Below are positions 1-5,929 of a stretch of 13,961 bases of DNA, piece by piece. Origin of the DNA: Paenibacillaceae bacterium (GTDB taxonomy: Bacteria; Bacillota; Bacilli; Paenibacillales; NBRC-103111); contig JAJFMO010000022.1 in NCBI GenBank assembly GCA_020697475.1, positions 1 to 13,961 of the forward strand. Direction: 5' to 3'. The notes beneath the pieces were generated by a model that made no database searches, had not been told where the DNA came from, and saw only the letters and a program-made list of their open reading frames with translations. Position numbers and translations under genes: made by a program. Each line of letters begins with the position of its first letter. Position 1 is the stretch's first letter.

Positions 1-15
1 CCCACAAAATAGGTG

Positions 16-52
16 AAAAAAGACACGTCCCCACAAATCCCAGGACGTGTTC
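16..52 (-). terminator. Rho-independent terminator after the M23 peptidase gene
   Basis: On the minus strand an 8-bp perfect stem (ACACGTCC at 43-50 pairing with GGACGTGT at 23-30, 12-nt loop) is followed directly by CTTTTTT (22-16). It lies about 35 nt past the stop codon of the M23 gene, so it should end that transcript. The stem and U-tract are seen directly; termination is inferred. Confidence 0.85.
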
Positions 53-87
53 TTCTCATAAGTGCATACATATCATCATGGCCAAGC

Positions 88-1641
88 CTATCGATTCAAG
101 TACTTTAACGGATTCTCCACCGCATTGCTCCGGCGGATTTCGAAATGCAGGTGTACTCCCGTCGCATCGCCGGTCGCTCCCATATAGCCGATCTTCTCGC
201 CCTTCTCGACGATCTTGCCGACCGACGTATAGATCGTGCTCATATGCGCATACCACGTTTGATATCCATTCAAGTGGTCGATCACCACATAATTGCCATA
301 ATCGCTCTTGTATCCTGCCGTAATCACCTTACCGTTGTCGGCGGCCATAATATTGCGGTTCTTGGAGACCAAATCCAGCCCTTTGTGCAACGCACCCCAG
401 CGGTATCCGAACCCGCTGGTGATCGACGGCGAGACGACCGGCCAAGCAAACTTCCCGGTTCCTTCGCCCAGAATCACCCTTGTGCCTTTCTTCGCAACGG
501 CAGTGACCGGTTCCTCCAAAATTTCCTCATCGACCACTTCTTCCGCTTGCATCTGACCGTTGGCCTTGGTCACTTCAAAAACCACTTTCTTCAATCCGTT
601 CTTCCCCGGAGAAATCGGAATGACCGTTCCCGCCCGCAACGTATCGTCCTTAATGTAGTTCGTATCGTATTGAATTTCCTGATTTTCGACAACCTTCTCG
701 ACGGTTTTGACTGTCAGCGCCGGTTGGAGCACCGTTAAATCCAACACGTCTCCAATGCGAATCATATCGTCCTGAATCCAGGAATTATTGTCATAGATAA
801 CCTGCTTGGAAATATTGAAGTTCTTGGCGATGCAGGAGACGCAATCCCCTTTGACCACCGTATACTTGGTCGGCTGAACGCTGCCGGTGACCAGCTTGTC
901 CAGTAATGCATCGGGATCAACCAACTGATTGGGATCAATAACCGCATTATTAATTTTTACATCTTGAGCGAATCCAACGGACTCCAGTTCCGATTCCCCG
1001 GGCTGCAGGTCCTTCGACGAAGAATCAGGAGCCCCATCCGCCGACAAAATTCGCACTTCGTTCGTGTTCTTCACATCCGGAACATATTTCTGTTCGATCT
1101 CCGTCAAAATCTGCTGAGCGGTCTGTTCGTCCTTGACTATACCGACCGTTTTGCCGTCAATGACCAGTTCGGCTCCCATCGCGTACGGGGTAATCAGTTG
1201 ATCCAGCTTGGTGAAAGTAGCCGTCTTGTCCGGCACCCCTTTGTAAACCCTTTCACTCACGAATGTGACTCCTTGCGAATCGACCATCATATGTAAATTG
1301 GCAGCATTTTCCTCCAACTGCTTGTTCCGGTTGGAGAAATAGTCTGTGACTTCGCCGGGATCGCTGACCGTGCCAGCTTCCTGACCGTTGACCATTACAT
1401 GGTATAGGATGTGGGTGTTCTCATCGACGTATTGCTTCCAGCCGACCGTTCCGGCGGCAATCAATCCGAGGGCGGTGAAACTTGCGGCGAGGTGGAACTT
1501 ATATGTTCTCAACCAAGTGAATGCTTTGTTAGTGGCAGCGGGGACAACTTGCCATTTCGCCGTGACGATGACTCGTGCTTTGGAGGCTGCTTGCTTGCAT
1601 TTCGCGGGGGTGGACTTGATCCAGTTCGTGAATGCCGTCAT
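88..1641 (-). CDS. Membrane-anchored LysM–G5–M23 family metallopeptidase (murein hydrolase)
   Basis: A 517-residue protein predicted to cut peptidoglycan cross-links or stem peptides outside the membrane. A basic cytoplasmic N-terminus is followed by one membrane segment at about 48-67, then a long extracytoplasmic region. A LysM-like peptidoglycan-binding domain (about 259-304) and a G5 domain (about 305-386) follow. The C-terminal M23 (LytM/lysostaphin-type) domain spans about 398-514. The zinc and catalytic residues are visible: H419 and D423 in HKGLD, H466 in YAHM, and H497/H499 in HLHFE. The fold looks intact, so an active enzyme is likely. The LysM motif has an odd Cys-Val-Ser-Cys at 267-270. 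The ATG start follows AAGGGAG at good spacing. A strong terminator lies downstream and a palindromic promoter region upstream, so the gene appears monocistronic. In related genomes such a gene lies near walRK, but that locus is outside this window. Substrate specificity cannot be told from sequence. Confidence 0.93.
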   Translation of the reverse strand: MTAFTNWIKSTPAKCKQAASKARVIVTAKWQVVPAATNKAFTWLRTYKFHLAASFTALGLIAAGTVGWKQYVDENTHILYHVMVNGQEAGTVSDPGEVTDYFSNRNKQLEENAANLHMMVDSQGVTFVSERVYKGVPDKTATFTKLDQLITPYAMGAELVIDGKTVGIVKDEQTAQQILTEIEQKYVPDVKNTNEVRILSADGAPDSSSKDLQPGESELESVGFAQDVKINNAVIDPNQLVDPDALLDKLVTGSVQPTKYTVVKGDCVSCIAKNFNISKQVIYDNNSWIQDDMIRIGDVLDLTVLQPALTVKTVEKVVENQEIQYDTNYIKDDTLRAGTVIPISPGKNGLKKVVFEVTKANGQMQAEEVVDEEILEEPVTAVAKKGTRVILGEGTGKFAWPVVSPSITSGFGYRWGALHKGLDLVSKNRNIMAADNGKVITAGYKSDYGNYVVIDHLNGYQTWYAHMSTIYTSVGKIVEKGEKIGYMGATGDATGVHLHFEIRRSNAVENPLKYLNR

Positions 1642-1662
1642 GCTCTTCTCCCTTGTATGTAG

Positions 1663-1689
1663 AAATTATATAGTTTGCCTATATAATTT
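1663..1689. repeat. Perfect 11-bp inverted repeat in the M23 gene promoter region
   Basis: AAATTATATAG (1663-1673), a 5-nt spacer TTTGC, then CTATATAATTT (1679-1689) form a perfect inverted repeat centred about 35 nt upstream of the M23 start codon. Each arm overlaps a possible minus-strand -10 (TATAAT at 1670-1665 or TAAATT at 1690-1685). An operator for a dimeric regulator is the simplest reading. A weak AU-rich hairpin in the 5' leader is the alternative. No regulator is named by the sequence. Confidence 0.6.
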
Positions 1690-1713
1690 ACCACATGATT
1701 CTGGCTTTTTCAA
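1685..1713 (-). promoter_or_regulatory. Candidate vegetative promoter of the M23 gene
   Basis: Minus strand TTGAAA (1713-1708), 17-nt spacer, TAAATT (1690-1685), about 45 nt upstream of the ATG. The -35 is good (5/6) and the -10 mediocre (4/6). A better -10 hexamer, TATAAT (1670-1665), lies inside the adjacent palindrome but lacks a clear -35. Either could be used. Confidence 0.4.
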
Positions 1714-1780
1714 CCATTTCGACAAGAAAACATGTTAGGTTTGCCGGACTTTGCCAAAAGTTCGCCCCCGCCGCGAGCCC

Positions 1781-2476
1781 TTAAATTTTATCCAAAATGT
1801 TCATCAATGTCTCATAATCCGCGTTACTGACGTATTGCCGCAGGATCCCGTCGATTTTCTGAAGCTCGGTCTCTGTAATTCCATCCTCAACAAGTTGCGA
1901 AATTTGTTGCAATTGATCCGGCGGCAAATTTTCGACAAGAATGGTGAATACCTTCATTTTGTCGTCGTCGGACAGCTTCTCCTTCTCGGAATAGAACTCC
2001 TGGGCGGAGATCACCATCTTGCTTCCCGCTCCCTGAGCGCCCGACCGGTCGATGGAAGAGCCGTTCGCGTTCGTTTGGCTCCAGACGGAGACCGCATCTT
2101 CTCCCGGGTCGGCGGCTGGGCTGCCTGCGGTCGGACGGCTGCCTGCAACCGAGCTGTTGTCCGCGGTAGGCTCTTTTGCAGCACCCGTTTGACCGTTTGC
2201 GAGCGGCGGTTGGCTTGTTCCCTCATCGGCTCCAGTGTCGGTCTTTCCCCCTTGGAGCGACCCCGCCGATCCCTTGCTGTTGACCAATCCCGCCTGTTTA
2301 ACCAACGATGTAATGAGTAGCGATAATTCCTGCTTCTGTTTGGGCGTCGTAATATGAAACTGGCTAAGTAAGTCGTCGACGTAATAACTGACGGTATACC
2401 ATGTGGTGGCCACCGATAACAAGCAGACGATCACCGATATCAACCCGATGCGAAACAATGATGCAATCCATCTCAT
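1781..2476 (-). CDS. Unrecognised membrane-anchored protein with a low-complexity linker
   Basis: A 231-residue protein I do not recognise. It has one N-terminal membrane segment (about 9-30), then a short helical stretch (34-62). A hydrophilic linker of about 90 residues (65-150), rich in Gly, Ser, Ala, Thr and Pro, follows. The C-terminal domain (about 155-231) is compact, acidic and probably all-helical. This suggests a membrane anchor presenting a small folded domain, probably outside the cell, on a flexible tether. The start is ATG with AAGGAG and a second GAGG upstream; spacing to the better one is long (about 12 nt). The gene lies between purA, from which a strong terminator separates it, and the M23 hydrolase, with about 140 bp to the latter's start, so it is probably its own unit. 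A cell-envelope or sporulation role is possible but unsupported. Confidence 0.8.
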   Translation of the reverse strand: MRWIASLFRIGLISVIVCLLSVATTWYTVSYYVDDLLSQFHITTPKQKQELSLLITSLVKQAGLVNSKGSAGSLQGGKTDTGADEGTSQPPLANGQTGAAKEPTADNSSVAGSRPTAGSPAADPGEDAVSVWSQTNANGSSIDRSGAQGAGSKMVISAQEFYSEKEKLSDDDKMKVFTILVENLPPDQLQQISQLVEDGITETELQKIDGILRQYVSNADYETLMNILDKI

Positions 2477-2576
2477 CTTCCTCTATCTCTCCTTGGGCCT
2501 CATAAGAAGCATCTTCTTCCTTATCCCAAGTATTGACGTTTTTTGCGCACTTAACCTTATTCCGGGCGGAAAACGC

Positions 2577-2604
2577 AAAAAAACCCGGGAGTGCCCTCCC
2601 GGGT
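2577..2604 (-). terminator. Rho-independent terminator of purA
   Basis: Minus strand: ACCCGGGAG (2604-2596), 4-nt loop GGCA, CTCCCGGGT (2591-2583), then an unbroken T-run to 2577. This is a perfect 9-bp GC-rich stem, 15 nt past the purA stop codon, and a textbook intrinsic terminator. It insulates purA from the downstream membrane-protein gene. Confidence 0.95.
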
Positions 2605-2618
2605 ACACATACGTTAGA

Positions 2619-3905
2619 TCAAGAGTAAATCGGACGCACCAAATTTGTCTGTTCGCGATTGCGCCCGACCGAGAAAATGCTGATCGGGATGCCCGTCAAT
2701 TGCGATACTCGCTCCACATAATGCCGGGCGTTGTCCGGCAAGTCCGAGAGCGTCCGCACTCCGGAGATATCCTCCTGCCAGCCCGGCAGCTCCTCGTATA
2801 TGGCGGTACATTCCGCCAACATCCGCAAGCTCGCCGGATAGTGCTCGATCAGTTGCCCGCGATATTGGTAGCCGGTGCAGATCTTTACTGTCTCCAACCC
2901 GGACAGTACGTCGAGCGAGTTGAGGCTGAGTCCTGTCAAGCCGCTGACCCGCCGTGCATGCCGCACCACGACGCTGTCGAACCAGCCGACCCGCCGTGGC
3001 CGACCCGTCGTCGTGCCGTACTCGTTGCCCTTCTCGCGAATCCACGAGCCGATCTCGTTGTCCAGTTCGGTCGGGAACGGGCCGTCGCCCACTCGGGTCG
3101 TGTACGACTTGGCAACCCCGATGACGTGATGAATTTTCGTCGGGCCGACACCCGAGCCGATGCAGACGCCCCCCGCCGTCGGATTGGACGACGTGACGAA
3201 CGGATACGTGCCTTGATCGATGTCGAGCATGACCCCTTGCGCGCCTTCGAACAGCACCCGTCGGCCTTCGTCGATCGCATCGTTCAGCACGACCGACGTA
3301 TCGGTTACATACGGACGAATCACTTCGGCGTAATCCAGGTATTCCTGCAGGATCGGCTCCACATCCAGCACCTCTGCGCCGTACACTTGCTGGAGCAGCG
3401 TATTTTTATCCGCCACCAACAGCTTCAACTTGCGCTCGAACTCCTCGGCGTCCAGCAAATCCGCGATGCGAATCCCGTTGCGTGCCGCTTTATCCATATA
3501 GCAAGGCCCGATCCCTTTACCGGTCGTGCCGATCTTATTCGCGCCTTTGCGTTCCTCTTCCAGCTTATCGAGCAGCAGATGATACGGCATGATGACATGC
3601 GCGCGATCGCTGATCCGCAGGTTGTCTGCCGAGAATCCATTTTCCTGCACATATAGGATTTCCTCGATCAGCGCCTTCGGGTGGATAACCATCCCGTTGC
3701 CGATCACACAAATTTTATCGGAATAGAAAATACCGGATGGAATCAAGTGCAGCTTGTACTTGTGGTCGTTGATCAGAATCGTGTGGCCGGCATTGTTGCC
3801 TCCTTGATAACGCGCCACAACCTCCGCCGATTCGGCGAGAAAATCCGTAATTTTGCCTTTCCCTTCGTCCCCCCACTGGGTGCCGACGACGACTACCGTT
3901 GACAT
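2619..3905 (-). CDS. purA: Adenylosuccinate synthetase
   Basis: Joins IMP and aspartate using GTP to make adenylosuccinate, the first committed step to AMP. The 428-residue length is normal for the family. The N-terminal GDEGKGK loop (12-18) carries catalytic D13, and catalytic H41 is in GGNNAGH. The KIGTTGKGIGPCY segment (124-136), QGTYPFVTSSNP (231-242), the aspartate/IMP loop TTTGRPRRVGW (298-308) and the C-terminal SVGRNR guanine-binding element (412-417) are all present, so the enzyme looks complete and active. The ATG follows GGAGG with a 9-nt gap. It lies 85 nt downstream of dnaB, which matches the Bacillus order. It has a possible promoter in the gap and a strong terminator, so it can be transcribed alone. 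Confidence 0.98.
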   Translation of the reverse strand: MSTVVVVGTQWGDEGKGKITDFLAESAEVVARYQGGNNAGHTILINDHKYKLHLIPSGIFYSDKICVIGNGMVIHPKALIEEILYVQENGFSADNLRISDRAHVIMPYHLLLDKLEEERKGANKIGTTGKGIGPCYMDKAARNGIRIADLLDAEEFERKLKLLVADKNTLLQQVYGAEVLDVEPILQEYLDYAEVIRPYVTDTSVVLNDAIDEGRRVLFEGAQGVMLDIDQGTYPFVTSSNPTAGGVCIGSGVGPTKIHHVIGVAKSYTTRVGDGPFPTELDNEIGSWIREKGNEYGTTTGRPRRVGWFDSVVVRHARRVSGLTGLSLNSLDVLSGLETVKICTGYQYRGQLIEHYPASLRMLAECTAIYEELPGWQEDISGVRTLSDLPDNARHYVERVSQLTGIPISIFSVGRNREQTNLVRPIYS

Positions 3906-3981
3906 AAAACATAACCTCCGTATCGGGTATTACTGCCGTTTTTGTGCTTACCGAAAACTTATCGTGTACCTCAACTTGCCC

Positions 3982-3990
3982 ATTATACCA
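3982..3990 (-). promoter_or_regulatory. Candidate extended -10 promoter for purA
   Basis: Minus strand TGGTATAAT: a consensus -10 with the TG extension, abutting the dnaB stop codon and giving a leader of about 70 nt. No good -35 is seen 17 nt upstream, which an extended -10 can tolerate. Plus-strand CCGAAAACT at 3951-3959 loosely resembles one half of a PurR box (CCGAACAWT). I see no properly spaced partner, so PurR control is only a weak suggestion. Confidence 0.5.
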
Positions 3991-5361
3991 TTAATGCAGC
4001 CCGGCCGCCGCCTCCATATGCGTATGGTCAAGACTGACAAACTTATTATAATTTTTCAAAAAGGCCAATTCCACCGTCCCCACCGGACCGTTCCGCTGCT
4101 TGGCGATAATAATCTCGATCATGTTCTTCTTCTCCGACTCTTTGTCGTAATAATCGTCGCGGTACAAGAAGGCGACGATGTCAGCGTCCTGCTCGATCGA
4201 GCCGGATTCGCGCAAATCGGACAGCATCGGCCGCTTGTCCTGCCGCTGCTCGACTCCGCGGCTTAGCTGCGACAGAGCGATGACTGGGACGTCCAGCTCA
4301 CGGGCGATCGCCTTAAGCGTACGGGAAATTTCCGATACTTCCTGCTGGCGGTTCTCCCCCGCCTTACCTCGGCCATGGATCAGCTGCAAGTAATCGATCA
4401 GGATCAGCCCCAAGCCCCTCTCCTTCTTCAATCGGCGGCACTTGGCGCGAATATCCATCACCGTGATCGTAGCCGAGTCGTCAATGTAGATGCTTGCTTC
4501 CGACAGCGAGCCGATCGCCATCGTCAGCTTCTCCCAATCATCCGGCAGCAAGTCGCCGGTACGCATTCGCTGCGCGTCGACATTCGCCTCCGCGCAAATA
4601 ATCCGCTGCACCAGCTGCGCCGCACCCATCTCCAAGCTGAAGATGGCCACCGTCTCCTTGGAGCGCGTACCCACGTTCTGCGCGATGTTCAGCGCGAACG
4701 CCGTCTTCCCCACCGAGGGGCGCGCCGCCACGATGATCAAGTCCGAGCGTTGGAAGCCCGAGGTCATCCGGTCAAGGTCGACGAAGCCGGAGCTGATCCC
4801 GGTCACGCCACCCTTGTGGTGGAACAGATGCTCCACTCGCTCGAACACTTCCATCAGCACGTCTCGGATGCTGACAAACCCGTTTCCCAGCCGGCGCTGG
4901 GAAATTTCCATGATCCGCTGCTCGGCTTCGTTGAGCAGTTCCTCCACACCGTCGGCTTGGCCGTAGCCGTTGCTCGCGATCTGCGTCGCCGTGCGAATCA
5001 ACCGGCGCAGCATCGACTTTTCTTCTACAATCTGCGCGTAGTAATCGATATTCGCTGCCGTTGGCACGGCATTCGCCAGCTGCGCCAAATAGCTGACGCC
5101 GCCGACTTCCTCCAGCTGCTGCTTGTCCTGCAGCCGGGCGGTCAGCGTCACCAGATCAACCGGCTCATTCTCCTCTGCGAGCTCCGTCATCGCCGCATAG
5201 ATGCGCTGGTGCGAGCCGCGGTGGAAGTCCTCGGCGCGAATGCGCTCCATCGCGGTAATCAGCGCTTCGCTGTCGAGTAGAATCGCGCCCAGCACCGCTT
5301 GCTCCGCTTCCAAATTTTGCGGCGGAATACGGTCAAACATCATTTCCGCGTTCATTGCCAT
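3991..5361 (-). CDS. dnaB: Replicative DNA helicase (DnaB family; called DnaC in B. subtilis)
   Basis: Hexameric 5'-3' helicase that unwinds DNA at the replication fork. The 456 residues give the full domain set. An N-terminal helical domain (about 10-115, starting RIPPQNLEAEQAVLGAIL) interacts with primase and loader. A linker (about 150-185) precedes a RecA-like ATPase with Walker A RPSVGKT (214-220, K219), Walker B LILIDYLQ (319-326, D323), the SQLSRGVE region (364-371), the DLRESGSIEQDAD segment (382-394) and the KQRNGPVGTVEL motif (421-432). No intein or gap is seen. The ATG at 5361 follows AAGGAG at 10 nt; a second ATG two codons in is a less likely start. It follows rplI in the same direction, but the 121-nt gap holds a large nested inverted repeat. 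It probably shares the yybS-gdpP-rplI transcript. Confidence 0.97.
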   Translation of the reverse strand: MAMNAEMMFDRIPPQNLEAEQAVLGAILLDSEALITAMERIRAEDFHRGSHQRIYAAMTELAEENEPVDLVTLTARLQDKQQLEEVGGVSYLAQLANAVPTAANIDYYAQIVEEKSMLRRLIRTATQIASNGYGQADGVEELLNEAEQRIMEISQRRLGNGFVSIRDVLMEVFERVEHLFHHKGGVTGISSGFVDLDRMTSGFQRSDLIIVAARPSVGKTAFALNIAQNVGTRSKETVAIFSLEMGAAQLVQRIICAEANVDAQRMRTGDLLPDDWEKLTMAIGSLSEASIYIDDSATITVMDIRAKCRRLKKERGLGLILIDYLQLIHGRGKAGENRQQEVSEISRTLKAIARELDVPVIALSQLSRGVEQRQDKRPMLSDLRESGSIEQDADIVAFLYRDDYYDKESEKKNMIEIIIAKQRNGPVGTVELAFLKNYNKFVSLDHTHMEAAAGLH

Positions 5362-5385
5362 ATACCGTTAGCTCCTTGCTTATTT

Positions 5386-5482
5386 GGATGCGCGAGAAAA
5401 TTTGTTTCCGCCTTTGTCGGCAAAACTTGCGTGTTATGGGGTTTTTGCCGACAAATTAGCTTTAGTTTTTCGTCGCGCATCC
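5386..5482. repeat. Nested inverted-repeat element filling the rplI–dnaB gap
   Basis: The outer arms GGATGCGCGA (5386-5395) and TCGCGCATCC (5473-5482) are perfect. The pairing continues with GAAAA (5396-5400) against TTTTC (5467-5471) around one bulged base. Inside is a second perfect 13-bp inverted repeat, TTTGTCGGCAAAA (5413-5425) and TTTTGCCGACAAA (5443-5455), with a 17-nt loop. A competing pairing exists: AATTTGT (5399-5405) with ACAAATT (5451-5457). The element starts at the base after the rplI stop codon and ends about 25 nt before the dnaB start. No U-tract follows either stem on the minus strand, so it is not an ordinary terminator. It may be a regulatory or RNA-processing structure, or a small mobile palindromic repeat. 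No target-site duplication is obvious. Confidence 0.75.
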
Positions 5483-5929
5483 TCATTGCTCGGTGACTTG
5501 TACCTTCAACTTCGCCGTCACATCATGATGTAGCTTGATTGGCACCTCAGTGACGCCAAGCGTGCGGATCGGGTCGTCCAGCACAATCTTGCGCTTGTCG
5601 ATCACGATCTTCTGCGACGCGGCCAGCTGATCGGCGATATGCTTCGTCGTGATCGAACCGAACAGCCGCCCTCCTTCGCCGGACTTTGCCTTGATCGCCA
5701 AGGTGATTCCCTCCAGCTTGGTCGCCAGCTTGCGGGCGTCGTCCTCCTCGCGATCCTTGCGCTTCTGCTCAGCCTGGTTCAGCTCCTGCAGCTGCTTCTG
5801 CTTGCCTTCCGTAGCCGGCGCAGCCACACCCCGCGGAATGAGGAAGTTGACCGCATACCCTTCCGCCACTTCCTTCATTTCACCCTTCTTGCCTTGCCCC
5901 TTCACGTCCTTCAGGAATATTACTCTCAT
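5483..5929 (-). CDS. rplI: 50S ribosomal protein L9
   Basis: Large-subunit protein binding 23S rRNA near the L1 stalk base and helping hold reading-frame fidelity. The 148-residue length is normal. The N-terminal domain begins MRVIFLKDVKGQGKKG and includes the conserved GYAVNFLIPRGVA stretch (24-36). A charged connecting helix (about 41-75) is followed by the C-terminal domain with GRLFGSITTKHIAD (about 87-100). The ATG overlaps the gdpP stop codon in an ATGA (5929-5926), and an AAGGG lies about 8 nt upstream inside gdpP, so the two are translationally coupled. dnaB follows after the palindromic element. Confidence 0.98.
   Translation of the reverse strand: MRVIFLKDVKGQGKKGEMKEVAEGYAVNFLIPRGVAAPATEGKQKQLQELNQAEQKRKDREEDDARKLATKLEGITLAIKAKSGEGGRLFGSITTKHIADQLAASQKIVIDKRKIVLDDPIRTLGVTEVPIKLHHDVTAKLKVQVTEQ

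Noticed and set aside
221..230. Possible degenerate GGDEF of GdpP as a broken enzyme (residues 221-230 of the protein)
   Set aside because: The GGDEF domain is degenerate throughout the YybT/GdpP family; the phosphodiesterase site in DHH/DHHA1 is intact, so this is not decay.
145..738. 197-codon plus-strand open frame opposite the M23 gene
   Set aside because: It lies wholly antisense to the conserved catalytic and G5 region of the hydrolase and has no initiation signal.
2504..2518. AAGAAG-CAT-CTTCTT palindrome upstream of the 231-aa protein gene
   Set aside because: A short low-complexity repeat with a 3-nt centre and no U-tract; too weak to call an operator or terminator.
2523..2551. Plus-strand TTGACG in the purA downstream gap as a -35
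   Set aside because: No acceptable -10 at the right distance and no plus-strand gene downstream.
3495..3503. DnaA-box-like TTATCCATA and a similar TTATCCAAA at 1787-1795
   Set aside because: Single isolated near-matches to TTATNCACA in or near coding sequence, with no cluster or AT-rich unwinding region, so not an origin.
2403..3656. 417-codon plus-strand open frame opposite purA and the downstream gene
   Set aside because: It is antisense to a clearly real purA, has no SD or recognisable domain, and is rich in Arg/His/Asp as expected for a shadow frame of GC-rich coding DNA.
4375..5280. 301-codon plus-strand open frame opposite dnaB
   Set aside because: Shadow of dnaB; low-complexity His/Arg/Gln-rich translation without supporting signals.
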